From: Clostridium sp. CAG:343
Lineage (GTDB): Bacteria > Bacillota > Clostridia > TANB77 > CAG-508
DNA length: 64,000 bases
Assembly: GCA_000431335.1 (NCBI GenBank)
Contig: FR888061.1
Coordinates: 1 to 64,000 of the forward strand
Direction: 5' to 3'
How positions within the stretch are numbered: position 1 is the stretch's first letter; each line of letters begins with the position of its first letter. Both the position numbers and the translations under genes were made by a program. The notes under the pieces are model-generated. The model ran no database searches and was not told where the DNA came from. It saw only the letters and a list, made by a program, of their open reading frames with translations. Below, piece after piece: positions 45,955-55,350 of the stretch.

Positions 45955-46605
45955 ATGCCTAGAAAAAAACCAGAATTAAATAAAAGAGAAAAAGCAATTT
46001 TAAGATTTATTGAAAAACAAATAATGACACAAGGATATCCACCATCAGTAAGGGAGATTGGAAAAGCAGTAGGATTAAGTTCAACAGCCACTGTTCATGG
46101 ATATTTATCAAAATTAGATGAAAAAGGGTACATAAAAAAACAAGATAAAAAAGGAAGAACATTACGTTTATTAAAAGGTGGTTCAGGAGAAGAGAAAAAA
46201 ACATCAAGTAAAGAATTTTATACTCAAAAAGAATTAGTAGAAGTTCCAATTATAGGCAAAATAACAGCAGGAGAACCAATACTTGCAGTAGAAAATGTAA
46301 CAGACACATTTCCAATACCAGTAGATTTTGTTGGAAACTCTGAGAGTTTTATGCTTACTGTCAGAGGAGAGAGCATGATTGAAGCAGGAATTTTAGATGG
46401 AGATTATATCTTAGTTAAGAGACAAAATATGGCAAATAATGGAGAAATTGTAGTAGCTTTAATTGGTGATGAAGCAACAGTAAAAACATTTTATAAAGAA
46501 AAGGACCATATTAGACTTCAACCGGAAAATAGTACGATGGATCCTATTATAGTTCCAACATGTGAAATATTAGGAAAAGTAGCAGGCGTATTTAGAAAGA
46601 TGTAA
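45955..46605 (+). CDS. lexA: SOS repressor LexA
   Basis: LexA represses DNA-damage genes and self-cleaves with RecA. The 216-aa protein has a winged-helix N-terminus ([20 protein letters not shown]), the Ala-Gly cleavage site in GKITAGEP, the catalytic Ser in [10 protein letters not shown] and catalytic Lys in GDEATVKTF. The ATG at 45955 lies after GGGAGTG; an ATG at 45940 lies before the ribosome site and is rejected. Confidence 0.96.
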   Translation: MPRKKPELNKREKAILRFIEKQIMTQGYPPSVREIGKAVGLSSTATVHGYLSKLDEKGYIKKQDKKGRTLRLLKGGSGEEKKTSSKEFYTQKELVEVPIIGKITAGEPILAVENVTDTFPIPVDFVGNSESFMLTVRGESMIEAGILDGDYILVKRQNMANNGEIVVALIGDEATVKTFYKEKDHIRLQPENSTMDPIIVPTCEILGKVAGVFRKM

Positions 46606-46640
46606 ATTCACACAACTTTCACATATAAAACGTTGACAAA

Positions 46641-46674
46641 ATAACACCATGTCACAAAAATGATAGGGTGTTAT
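46641..46674 (+). terminator. Weak hairpin after lexA
   Basis: ATAACACC (46641-46648) pairs with GGTGTTAT (46667-46674) around an 18-base loop. The T-run is missing, so it may be an operator for the ABC genes instead. Confidence 0.35.
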
Positions 46675-46745
46675 TATAAATTTATGATATATTAATACAA
46701 ATGATTATGATAGTAGGAAAAAAATAATTAAAAAAGGAGGAAAAA

Positions 46746-49031
46746 ATGCTAAAAGTATTAAGAAATTTAAAAAAATCATTTTGGTCAGTTTTAGTAATAG
46801 TAATATTGCTATGTATACAAGCTACAACTGACTTAGCACTGCCAGATTATACTTCAAAAATAGTTAATGTGGGTATACAATCAGGAGGAATTGAAACAGC
46901 AGTTCCAGAGGTTATTAGTAAGGAAAATATGGATTTATTATTAATGTTTTCTGATAAAAGCGACGAAATATTAGACTCATATACATTAGTAGGAGATACA
47001 TTAAATAATCATGAAAAACAAATTATAGAAAGATATTTGGGAAAAGATTATAATGTAGAATCTAATAATGTTTATGTTTTGAAAGAAATAGACAAAGATA
47101 AAAAGGAAGAGCTTTCAAAAATTTTATCAACGCCACTTATGGAAATGTCAACATTAAAAAGTGAAGAAACTGCTAATAAGATAAAGGAAAAATTAACAGA
47201 GAATATGCCAGAAGCTCAAAAAACAGTAATACAAAATAAGTCTTTAATAGACATTATAAGAAATATGCCAGAAGAACAAAGAAAACAAGCTTTGAGTGAA
47301 TTTTCAAGTAAAATAGAAGAAATGGCAGATTCTATTAGAGAACAAGCAGCTATTTCATCTGTAAAAGAAATTTATAAAGATTTAGGAGTAGATACAGATA
47401 AACTTCAAAATGATTACATATTGTTATCTGGAATTGAAATGTTAGGAATTGCTTTAATTAGTATGGCATCAGCTATATTAATTATGTTATTATCTTCAAA
47501 AGTAGCTGCTAAATTAGGAAAAACCTTAAGAGAAAAAGTATTTAAAAAAGTATTAAGCTTTTCAAATAAAGAGTTAAATGAGTTTTCAACAGCATCATTA
47601 ATTACTCGTAGTACGAATGATATTCAACAAATTCAACAATTAATTACTATGCTGTTTAGAGTAGTAGTATATGCACCTATTATAGGAATAGGAGGATTTG
47701 TAAAGGTATTAACAAATGGAGACAACTCTATGGCATGGATTATAGGAGTAGCCATATTAGCTATTTTATTTGTAGTAGGAACATTATTTATTGTAGCTAT
47801 GCCTAAGTTTAAGAAATTACAAGAATTAACAGATAAATTAAACTTAGTTTCAAGAGAAATTTTAACAGGTTTATCTGTTATAAGAGCTTTTCATAAAGAG
47901 AAAAGAGAAGAAAATAGATTTGATGTTGCTAATAAAGATTTAATGAAAGCAAATATATTTGTTAATAGAGCCATGTCAATGATGATGCCAATGCTAATGT
48001 TTATCATGAATTCAATGATGATTTTAGTAATTTGGGTTGGAGGACATAGTGTAGATCAAGGATTATTGCAAGTAGGAGATATGATGGCATTTATTCAATA
48101 TATGATGCAAATTGTAATGGCTTTCTTAATGATTTCAATGATTTCAATTATGCTTCCAAGAGCTTCTGTTTCAGCAAATAGAATTAATGAAGTATTGGAA
48201 ACAGAACCAAGCATAAAAGATAAAGATAATATTAGAAAATTTAATCCAAATAAAAAAGGATTTGTAGAATTTAAAAATGTATGTTTTAGATATCCAGATG
48301 CAGATACAGAGATATTGGAAGATATTAATTTTACTGCGAAACCAGGAGAAACGACTGCAATTATAGGAAGTACAGGAAGTGGAAAATCAACAATTGTTAA
48401 CTTATTGCCAAGATTTTATGATGTTACAGAAGGGGAACTTTTAATTGATGGTGTAAATGTTAAAGATGTATCACAAAAAGATTTAAGAGATATTATTGGA
48501 TTTGTACCTCAAAAAGGAGTATTATTTTCAGGAACAATAGAATCTAATATAAAATATTCTGATGAAAATATGTCAGATGAAAGAATGATAGAGGCTGCTG
48601 AAATAGCACAAGCTACAGAATTCATAGAAGGAAAAGAAGAAAAATATAAAGATGCTATAGCTCAAGGAGGAGCAAATGTATCAGGAGGACAAAAACAACG
48701 TTTATCAATTGCAAGAGCAATAGCAAAAGATCCTGAAATATTTGTATTTGATGATAGTTTTTCTGCTTTAGACTTTAAAACAGATGCTAAGTTAAGAGAA
48801 ACTTTAGCTGAGCAAACAGAAAATAAAACAGTAATTATAGTTGCTCAAAGAATTAGTACAATTTTAAATGCAGATCAAATAATTGTTTTGGAAGAAGGAA
48901 AAGTTGTAGGAATAGGAAAACATGAACAATTAATGAAAGAAAATGAAACATATAGACAAATTGCTTTATCACAGCTATCTGAAAAGGAATTGTCAGAATA
49001 TAAAGAAAACAAAGATGGAAAGGAGGAATAG
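46746..49031 (+). CDS. ABC exporter half-transporter A, with large extracytoplasmic insert
   Basis: A 761-aa membrane-ATPase fusion. TM1 (~15-32) is followed by an unusually long ~180-residue extracytoplasmic segment before TM2 (~235), then the rest of the six-helix domain. The ATPase domain has Walker A GSTGSGKST, signature VSGGQKQR and Walker B VFDDSFSALD. The residue after Walker B is Asp rather than the catalytic Glu, so this site is probably degenerate. Its stop overlaps the ribosome site of the next gene. Together they form a heterodimeric exporter; substrate unknown (drug, lipid or peptide). Confidence 0.9.
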   Translation: MLKVLRNLKKSFWSVLVIVILLCIQATTDLALPDYTSKIVNVGIQSGGIETAVPEVISKENMDLLLMFSDKSDEILDSYTLVGDTLNNHEKQIIERYLGKDYNVESNNVYVLKEIDKDKKEELSKILSTPLMEMSTLKSEETANKIKEKLTENMPEAQKTVIQNKSLIDIIRNMPEEQRKQALSEFSSKIEEMADSIREQAAISSVKEIYKDLGVDTDKLQNDYILLSGIEMLGIALISMASAILIMLLSSKVAAKLGKTLREKVFKKVLSFSNKELNEFSTASLITRSTNDIQQIQQLITMLFRVVVYAPIIGIGGFVKVLTNGDNSMAWIIGVAILAILFVVGTLFIVAMPKFKKLQELTDKLNLVSREILTGLSVIRAFHKEKREENRFDVANKDLMKANIFVNRAMSMMMPMLMFIMNSMMILVIWVGGHSVDQGLLQVGDMMAFIQYMMQIVMAFLMISMISIMLPRASVSANRINEVLETEPSIKDKDNIRKFNPNKKGFVEFKNVCFRYPDADTEILEDINFTAKPGETTAIIGSTGSGKSTIVNLLPRFYDVTEGELLIDGVNVKDVSQKDLRDIIGFVPQKGVLFSGTIESNIKYSDENMSDERMIEAAEIAQATEFIEGKEEKYKDAIAQGGANVSGGQKQRLSIARAIAKDPEIFVFDDSFSALDFKTDAKLRETLAEQTENKTVIIVAQRISTILNADQIIVLEEGKVVGIGKHEQLMKENETYRQIALSQLSEKELSEYKENKDGKEE

Positions 49032-49034
49032 CAT

Positions 49035-50865
49035 ATGCCAGGACCAATGGGAAGACCAGGTGGAAAAATGGAAACCGAAAAACCAAAGAATTTTAAAGAA
49101 ACTACAAAAAAATTAATAAATGGATATTTATCTAAATACAAATTAGCACTTATTATTGTGTTTATATTTGCTATTGGGAGTACTATATTTACAATTGTTG
49201 GACCTAAAATATTAGGAAATGCAACAACAGAGATTTTTAATGGATTGATAGGAAAATTATCAGGAGGAAATGGAATTGACTTTGGAAAAATAGGTCAAAT
49301 TGCTTTAACATTATTAGGTTTATATATTGTGAGTGCTATTTTTTCTTTTATTCAAGGTTTTACAATGACAAGTATTGCACAGAAAATAACTTATAAACTT
49401 AGAAATGATATTGCAGAAAAAATAAATAAATTACCTATGAAATATTTTGATAAAAAAACACATGGTGAAGTATTATCAATAATAACAAATGATGTAGATA
49501 CATTAAGTATGAATTTAAATCAGAGTATTACACAGATTATTACATCAACATGTACAATTGTTGGAATATTAGTTATGATGTTATCAATTAGTTGGGAAAT
49601 GACATTAATATCACTTATTATTTTACCAATATCAGCATTTATTGTAAAAAGTATTGTTGGAAAATCACAGAAATATTTTAAAAAGCAACAAGACTATTTA
49701 GGACATGTAAATGGCCAAGTAGAAGAAATTTATAGTGGATTAAATATTGTAAAAGTATTTAATAGTGAAGAAAGAGCAAATAAAGAATTTAAAAAAGCAA
49801 ATAATGAATTATATCATTCTGGATGGAAATCTCAATTTTTATCAGGATTAATGTTTCCTGTTATGAATTTTGTTGCTAATGTGCGGTTATGTTGGAGTTG
49901 CAGTTGCAGGTGGATATTTAGCAATTCAAGGAAAAATAACTGTTGGAAATATACAAAGTTTTATACAATATAATAAACAATTTACTCAACCAATTAATCA
50001 AATAGCACAAATTTCAAGTATGTTACAAGCTATGGTAGCAGCTGCTGAAAGAGTATTTGAATTTTTGGAACAGCCAGAGGAAATAGAAACTACAAAGGGT
50101 GAAATAGACACATCTAAAATTAAAGGAAATGTAGAATTTAAACATGTTAATTTTGGATATGATGAAGATAAAACAATTATAAATGATTTTAGTGCTAATA
50201 TTAAAGAAGGACAAAAAATAGCAATTGTAGGGCCAACTGGAGCTGGAAAAACTACAATGGTAAAATTATTAATGAGATTTTATGATGTTAATTCTGGAGA
50301 GATTAATATTGATGGTCACAACATTAAAGACTTTAAACGTGGAGAACTTAGAAAAATGTTTGGAATGGTTCTACAGGATACATGGTTATTTGGAGGAACT
50401 GTAAAAGAAAATATTAAGTATGGTAATGAAGAAGCAACAGATGGAGAAGTAATTGAAGCTGCAAAAGCAGCGCATGTACATCATTTTATAAAAACATTAC
50501 CAAAAGGATATAATTCAATATTAAATGAGGAGTCAAGCAATGTGTCTGCAGGGCAGAAACAATTGTTGACAATAGCTAGGGTTATTTTAGCAAATCCTAA
50601 AATTTTAATTTTAGATGAAGCAACAAGTTCAATAGATACAAGAACTGAAATACAAATTCAAAAAGCTATGGATAATTTAATGAAGGGCAGAACAAGTTTT
50701 ATTATAGCTCATAGATTATCGACAATTAAAAATGCGGATTTAATATTAGTTATGAATCATGGAGATATTATAGAACAAGGAACACATGAAGAATTATTAG
50801 CTAAAAATGGATTTTATGCAGATTTATATAATTCTCAATTTGAAGATTGTAATGATGGAATATAA
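49035..50865 (+). CDS. ABC exporter half-transporter B, read through a CGG +1 frameshift
   Basis: The 609-aa partner subunit has six membrane helices and an ATPase domain with Walker A GPTGAGKTT, signature VSAGQKQL and a canonical Walker B ILILDEATSSID with the catalytic Glu. The frame breaks at 49884-49886 in TM5: GCT AAT GTG CGG T. The zero frame continues for 30 nonsense codons and stops; skipping the C gives FVANVGYVGVAVAGGYLAIQ, a normal helix. This is the only plus-strand gene with the CGG signature, and the extra C is again on its coding strand. Start follows AAGGAGG. Confidence 0.9.
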
Positions 50866-50877
50866 TAAAGTAACAAT

Positions 50878-50917
50878 ACCTCTAAAAATCACATAAAATG
50901 ATTTTAGAGGTGTTTGT
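50878..50917 (+). terminator. Terminator of the ABC exporter operon
   Basis: ACCTCTAAAAATC pairs with GATTTTAGAGGT around a short AT loop, then GTTTGTTT. The downstream arm also supplies the GAGGTG ribosome site of the next gene. Confidence 0.65.
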
Positions 50918-50919
50918 TT

Positions 50920-51198
50920 ATGCTAAAATATGAAGAATTAAAGAAGAGACTTCAACAAAATAAAAAAGTTTCATACCCATCTATACCAAAATTATGTAAA
51001 AATGAAAGATATGCCAGACTAGTTTATGATAGTCTTGGGGGAAAAGAGGGAGAGTTAACAGCTACAACTCAATATATTTATGAACATATAGAATTGAAAG
51101 AAAAAACGGCTATAAGCTCAATTCTCAGAGATATAGCCATTGAAGAGATGCATCATTTGAATTTATTAGGTAAAATAATTATGAATTCAGGGGATTGA
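50920..51198 (+). CDS. Ferritin-like (rubrerythrin/CotJC-like) protein, apparently truncated
   Basis: The 92-aa protein has KNERYARLVYDSLGGKEGEL, TATTQYIYEHIELKEKT and ISSILRDIAIEEMHHLNLLG. These are the first two helices of a ferritin-like domain with E...E-x-x-H type iron ligands (IEEMHHL). Relatives continue with two more helices. Here the frame ends 13 residues after the EEMHH motif, 13 bases before a MITE end fragment, so the gene was probably truncated by that insertion or a later deletion. The start at the ATG at 50920 follows GAGGTG. Confidence 0.6.
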   Translation: MLKYEELKKRLQQNKKVSYPSIPKLCKNERYARLVYDSLGGKEGELTATTQYIYEHIELKEKTAISSILRDIAIEEMHHLNLLGKIIMNSGD

Positions 51199-51210
51199 AT
51201 GAAAAGAAAA

Positions 51211-51265
51211 GACATTAAATAAAATTTAAGTATTATAGGGATAGCCAAAGCTTGGGCATCTTACT
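51211..51265. repeat. MITE end fragment
   Basis: GACATTAAATAAAATTTAAG followed by ATAGGGATAGCCAAAGCTTG matches the outer right end of the repeat at 44563-45034. The inner hairpin is absent, so this is a solo end or a deletion product. Confidence 0.65.
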
Positions 51266-51279
51266 GCATTGCAACTTTT

Positions 51280-52002
51280 TTATTGTAATTCCACAATTGC
51301 ATGTATTACTGTTTCATCCTCACTTTTAATAACAATTACATATTTGCCATCTTGTTCAACATACTTACAATTCACCTTTTCTCCAAGTTTAATCTCTTTT
51401 TTATAAGTTATTCTTACATAATCAAATGGTCTTTTATTATATATTTCATCTGGTAAAGCTTCATATGCCAAATCTAAATAGTATAAATTATGCATATGCT
51501 TATTAATATCTATATCTTTTCTAATCACTTCATATTTAATTGTATTCGAAAATTCTTCTGGTATTTTTACTTTATCTAAACTATTTTCTTCAAATACAGT
51601 CTTTTTCTCTGGTTTATATGCATTAATTATATTTTCTGTTAATCTCGACATTTTCCCTTTTTCTGTATCAATTAAAGCCCATTTTGAAGTAGCTATTGCA
51701 CATAAATTGTTATTATTATCATATATTTCATAATCACGATAAGTAAAAAATTTATTCATTCCTTTTCCCCATGTATTTACTGTTAATACTTGCCCATAAG
51801 TTGGTCTATTAATTACTTTTAACTTCCAATCTAATAATATCCAAGTTACTTTTGTTTCTTTTATATTATTTACACCATAGCCTACTAAGTCTGAATGATA
51901 ACATGCTATATTTTCTAAAATTTCTAAAACTGCTCTATTTTTTATTTTATTATCTTTTCCTATATCTTTTAATGGAATCTTAAATTTCTCTGTATATATC
52001 AT
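51280..52002 (-). CDS. Acyl-ACP thioesterase (FatA-like)
   Basis: The 240-aa double-hotdog enzyme releases fatty acids from acyl-ACP. Evidence is WILLDWKLKVINRPTYGQVL, FFTYRDYEIYD, ATSKWALID (substrate tunnel region) and the catalytic DINKHMHNLYYLDLA (Asn/His). The family is common in anaerobic Firmicutes without beta-oxidation. The ATG follows AGGAG. It is monocistronic with its own promoter. Confidence 0.9.
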   Translation of the reverse strand: MIYTEKFKIPLKDIGKDNKIKNRAVLEILENIACYHSDLVGYGVNNIKETKVTWILLDWKLKVINRPTYGQVLTVNTWGKGMNKFFTYRDYEIYDNNNNLCAIATSKWALIDTEKGKMSRLTENIINAYKPEKKTVFEENSLDKVKIPEEFSNTIKYEVIRKDIDINKHMHNLYYLDLAYEALPDEIYNKRPFDYVRITYKKEIKLGEKVNCKYVEQDGKYVIVIKSEDETVIHAIVELQ

Positions 52003-52032
52003 TATTTTCTCCTCTTATATTATTTTGCATAA

Positions 52033-52061
52033 ATTATAGCACAAATTATTTTCTCTTACAA
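52033..52061 (-). promoter_or_regulatory. Thioesterase promoter
   Basis: On the minus strand TTGTAA (52056-52061), 17 bases, TATAAT (52033-52038), ~30 bases before the start codon. Confidence 0.75.
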
Positions 52062-52102
52062 ATAACTTATGCTATAAAAATTATTCTTAATATTTACAAA
52101 TT

Positions 52103-53410
52103 TTAATATCCTGGCTTTTTCAATAATTTAAACATATTCTTTTTATATTCTTCTACACCTGGTTGGTTAAATGGATTTACTCCTAAAATACTTCCTGACA
52201 TTGCACACGCTTTTTCAAAGAAATATATTAATTCTCCTATATTAACTTCATCTAATTTGTCCATAGTTATTTTAATATTAGGCACATCACCAGATACATG
52301 CGCTTTTATTGTTCCTTCCATAGCCTTTTTATTAACATAGTCTAAGGTCTTTCCTGCTAAATAATTTAATCCATCTAAATTATCATCATCTGAATTAATT
52401 TTTATATCTGAATTAGAATTTTCTACCGCAAGAACTGTCTCAAATAAACATCTTCTACCTTCTTGTATATATTGCCCCATTGAATGTAGGTCTGTTGTGT
52501 TATTCACTCCTGCTGGGAATATTCCTTTTTGTTCTTTTCCTTCACTTTCTCCAAATAATTGTTTCCACCATTCTGTTAAGTAATACATTTTAGGTTCATA
52601 ATTGACTAGTATTTCTGTATTTTTATATAATTTATATAGTATATTTCTTATAACAGCATATTGATAACATTCATTATATTTTAGATTTGGATCATCATAT
52701 CTTTCTTGTGCTATTTTAGCTCCTTCTATAAGTTTATCTATATCAATTCCAGCTGTTGCAATTGGAAGCAGTCCAACAGCAGTTAATACTGAATATCTTC
52801 CGCCTACATTGTCTGGAACTACAAATTGTTCATATCCTTCGTTTTGTGCAAGTACTTTTAGTGCTCCTTTTGCTTTGTCTGTTGTAGCATAAATTCTACT
52901 TCTTGCTTCATCTATTCCATATTTATTTTCTAATATTTCTCTAAAAATCCTGAAACTGATTGCAGGTTCTGTTGTTGTACCAGATTTTGATATTACATTA
53001 ATAGAAAAATCTTTATCTCCAATATATTCAATTAATTCATTAATATAATTTGGACTTAAATTATTTCCTACATATAATATTTGAGGATATTTTCTTTGTT
53101 TTGCTGATAACATATTATTAAAAGAACTAGTTAATGCTTCTATTACAGCTCTTGCACCTAGATACGAACCACCAATTCCAATAACTACCAAAATATCAGA
53201 TTCTTTTTTTATTTTTTTTGCTGCTTTTTTTATTCTTTCAAATTCATCTTTATCATAATTAGTTGGTAAATCTAACCATCCTACAAAGTCTTTTTCATCA
53301 TTTGCTCTTCTATGCAAATCTTTATGAATAATTTCTACTTGTGCCTTATACTCCATTATACTTTTTTGTGTTACTCCACTATTTTTAAAGTCTAACTTAA
53401 TTTCTGCCAT
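52103..53410 (-). CDS. pgi: Glucose-6-phosphate isomerase
   Basis: Interconverts glucose 6-phosphate and fructose 6-phosphate. The 435-aa short Firmicutes-type protein has [57 protein letters not shown], the His-containing [13 protein letters not shown], and the C-terminal catalytic Lys region [21 protein letters not shown] precedes the start. Confidence 0.96.
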   Translation of the reverse strand: MAEIKLDFKNSGVTQKSIMEYKAQVEIIHKDLHRRANDEKDFVGWLDLPTNYDKDEFERIKKAAKKIKKESDILVVIGIGGSYLGARAVIEALTSSFNNMLSAKQRKYPQILYVGNNLSPNYINELIEYIGDKDFSINVISKSGTTTEPAISFRIFREILENKYGIDEARSRIYATTDKAKGALKVLAQNEGYEQFVVPDNVGGRYSVLTAVGLLPIATAGIDIDKLIEGAKIAQERYDDPNLKYNECYQYAVIRNILYKLYKNTEILVNYEPKMYYLTEWWKQLFGESEGKEQKGIFPAGVNNTTDLHSMGQYIQEGRRCLFETVLAVENSNSDIKINSDDDNLDGLNYLAGKTLDYVNKKAMEGTIKAHVSGDVPNIKITMDKLDEVNIGELIYFFEKACAMSGSILGVNPFNQPGVEEYKKNMFKLLKKPGY

Positions 53411-53443
53411 TATTATTCCTCCTCTTTTTTGAATTATAGCTAT

Positions 53444-53472
53444 ATTATATATAAGATACTTTTTTATTTCAA
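53444..53472 (-). promoter_or_regulatory. pgi promoter
   Basis: On the minus strand TTGAAA (53467-53472), 17 bases, TATAAT (53444-53449). Confidence 0.8.
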
Positions 53473-53526
53473 GTAAAATAAAAATTAAGTTTCAGTATTT
53501 TTTAATAATCAATATAAGAATAAAAT

Positions 53527-54709
53527 TTATTTTACAACTTCATTCATGACTTTTGCTAAATACTTCATACTATTTAAGCATTGTTCTAGTGTATTTCCAG
53601 TTGCTCCTACTTCTATAATACTAGCATATTTCCCGGAATGCTGATTATATCTAGACTTTGTTAGCATTATTGGTTTAAATAACCCTGGGTACATTTCTTC
53701 TGCTTTTTCTTGTACTTTAATTGCAAATTTTAAATTCTGATTCCAATTTGGATGCCATAAACCTCCTTCATTTGTTCCGAATTACAAACATTATCTGTGC
53801 TGCTTCATCAGTATCTCCTATTTTTACTGTTGGTGCATAATCGCTTCTACTTCCTACTGCATCTCTATGTACATCTATTATTATATCTGATGGATTTGTC
53901 TTTAATATATTCTCTACAGTTGCAAGTGAACGTGTATATGAACCATTATATGATGGATAATCATGATAGTCTGTATTATGTATTACATTATATTGATACT
54001 GCTTTAGCTGATTTTCTAGTTCTGTACCAACTCTTACTACTGTAAAATTTAAATCTGTAGTTCTAAATGTTCCTGTTGGTGTATATGGATATTTATCACT
54101 TGAAGTATAACTTTCACAACTATGCGTATGAAATAGTATAATATTTTTGTTCTCTATTGTTATATCTGGATTTAACATTTCTTCTGTTAAAGTATAGCTC
54201 GTCTGATTTTTTATTTTCACATTTTTGTAAGTTACATTACTATTCTCACTAATTGGATTTTGCGTAATTACTTGCGTTTGTAACCCTTCTTGAGCTAATT
54301 GTATCTCTTGTTTTTCTTCTGTTTGATTTTTTTCATTTTCTTGTATATTTTCGTTATTTTCTTTATTAGTTATTTCTTCACTTTCCTTAATTGCATTTAC
54401 TGAACTAATTTGTGTTTTTAACATTTCTTGTAGTATATTCTTATTTTCTTTTTGATCATCTTCTTTTGCTATATTTTTATATTCTTCATTTATACTTGAC
54501 ATAGTTGGAATTGTCTGATCCATACAATTTATCATACTAAATTGTGACAAAGCTTTTATTCCATTTTCTATTTTTTGTACAACTTTTGAGTTTTCTTTTG
54601 TGTCTTTATGAAAAATTTTACTAATCCCTAGTACAACAACCACTAAAAAAGTAATTCCTATTATAACTTTAAAAATATCTCGCATTTTTAATACTGTAAC
54701 ATTAAACAT
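53527..54709 (-). CDS. spoIIP: Stage II sporulation protein P, read through a CGG +1 frameshift
   Basis: SpoIIP is a membrane-anchored amidase/endopeptidase that thins septal peptidoglycan during engulfment. It has an N-terminal membrane helix (~14-28), a long Glu/Asn-rich linker, then the domain with IILFHTHSCESYTSSDKYPY, GTFRTTDLNFTVVRVG, PSYNGSYTRSLATVE and IIDVHRDAVGSRSDY. The zero frame stops right after MFVIRNK. At 53777-53779, GTA ATT CGG A, skipping the C gives MFVIGTNEGGLWHPNWNQNL and a further 84 codons with LTKSRYNQHSGKYASIIEVG, the conserved SpoIIP ending. Joined length is 393 aa, normal. Without the shift about 80 conserved residues are lost. Confidence 0.92.
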
Positions 54710-54789
54710 ATTTTTCTCCTTATCTTAAGTCTCTTATATGTATATATATTCAGTTACAAACTTAAATATGCAAAATTTTCCTATAATAT

Positions 54790-54844
54790 AAAAAACGTAA
54801 TTCAAAAACTTTTTCAGTAAAAACTGATAAAATTTCGAATTACG
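54790..54844 (-). terminator. Nested terminator hairpin after the 54873 gene
   Basis: CGTAATTC (54796-54803) pairs with GAATTACG (54837-54844), with an inner CAGT/ACTG stem; a T-run follows on the minus strand. Confidence 0.7.
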
Positions 54845-54872
54845 CTATGATTATTATTTTATTTTTCATTAT

Positions 54873-55211
54873 CTAGATTTTTTTCCAAAACCAATCTAAA
54901 CTGTTATCTATACTTTTTTTGCCTTTACTTTTTGCTTCTAAATCATCTACCCATAAGTATGAGAAAAACGTCATTAAAACAAAAATAAAATCAATTACAA
55001 TACATCTCGATAATGTTGTCAACAAATATCTATATTCTTCTGATAGTGTTGCTATTTGTGCAACATGCACTACTAATATTATTAAATAAGCAAATAACAT
55101 AATTGCTCCAATAAAACTTTGTTTTACCTCTTGAGATAAAAATATTAATAATATAGTTACTGCTAACATTAATAATAATGTAAGTGGATTAGACATATCA
55201 AATATAAACAT
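54873..55211 (-). CDS. Small membrane protein, 112 aa, unknown
   Basis: Three or four hydrophobic helices (LTLLLMLAVTILLIFLS, FIGAIMLFAYLIILVVHVAQ, CIVIDFIFVLMTFFSYLWVD) and a basic, cytoplasmic tail. The start at 55211 lies after GGAGGGG; an ATG 15 bases upstream overlaps that site. Family not recognised. It lies between glmM and spoIIP in the same direction, with no clear functional link. Confidence 0.6.
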   Translation of the reverse strand: MFIFDMSNPLTLLLMLAVTILLIFLSQEVKQSFIGAIMLFAYLIILVVHVAQIATLSEEYRYLLTTLSRCIVIDFIFVLMTFFSYLWVDDLEAKSKGKKSIDNSLDWFWKKI

Positions 55212-55350
55212 ATTTTTCCCCTCCATTTTTTCTTTTGTCTTTTTTTATAAATTTATAATATCATTAATTTGTCTTTTTATCAACATTTTAATATTACATT
55301 TTCATTACAATTTTATTACGTATTTATATGTAGAAAATATGAAAATCTGC

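Noticed and set aside
1154..54709. The frameshifted genes are simply pseudogenes or sequencing errors
   Set aside because: All nine breaks share one sequence form, one phase and the coding strand, on both genome strands, and are not in homopolymers; the genes have no other defects. Random decay or base-calling error should also hit other motifs and the opposite strand. Read-level inspection is still needed.
1154..54709. CGG reassigned to another amino acid, as reported for some other bacteria
   Set aside because: Reading CGG as any single amino acid leaves the downstream frame wrong and truncated; only a +1 shift restores the proteins.
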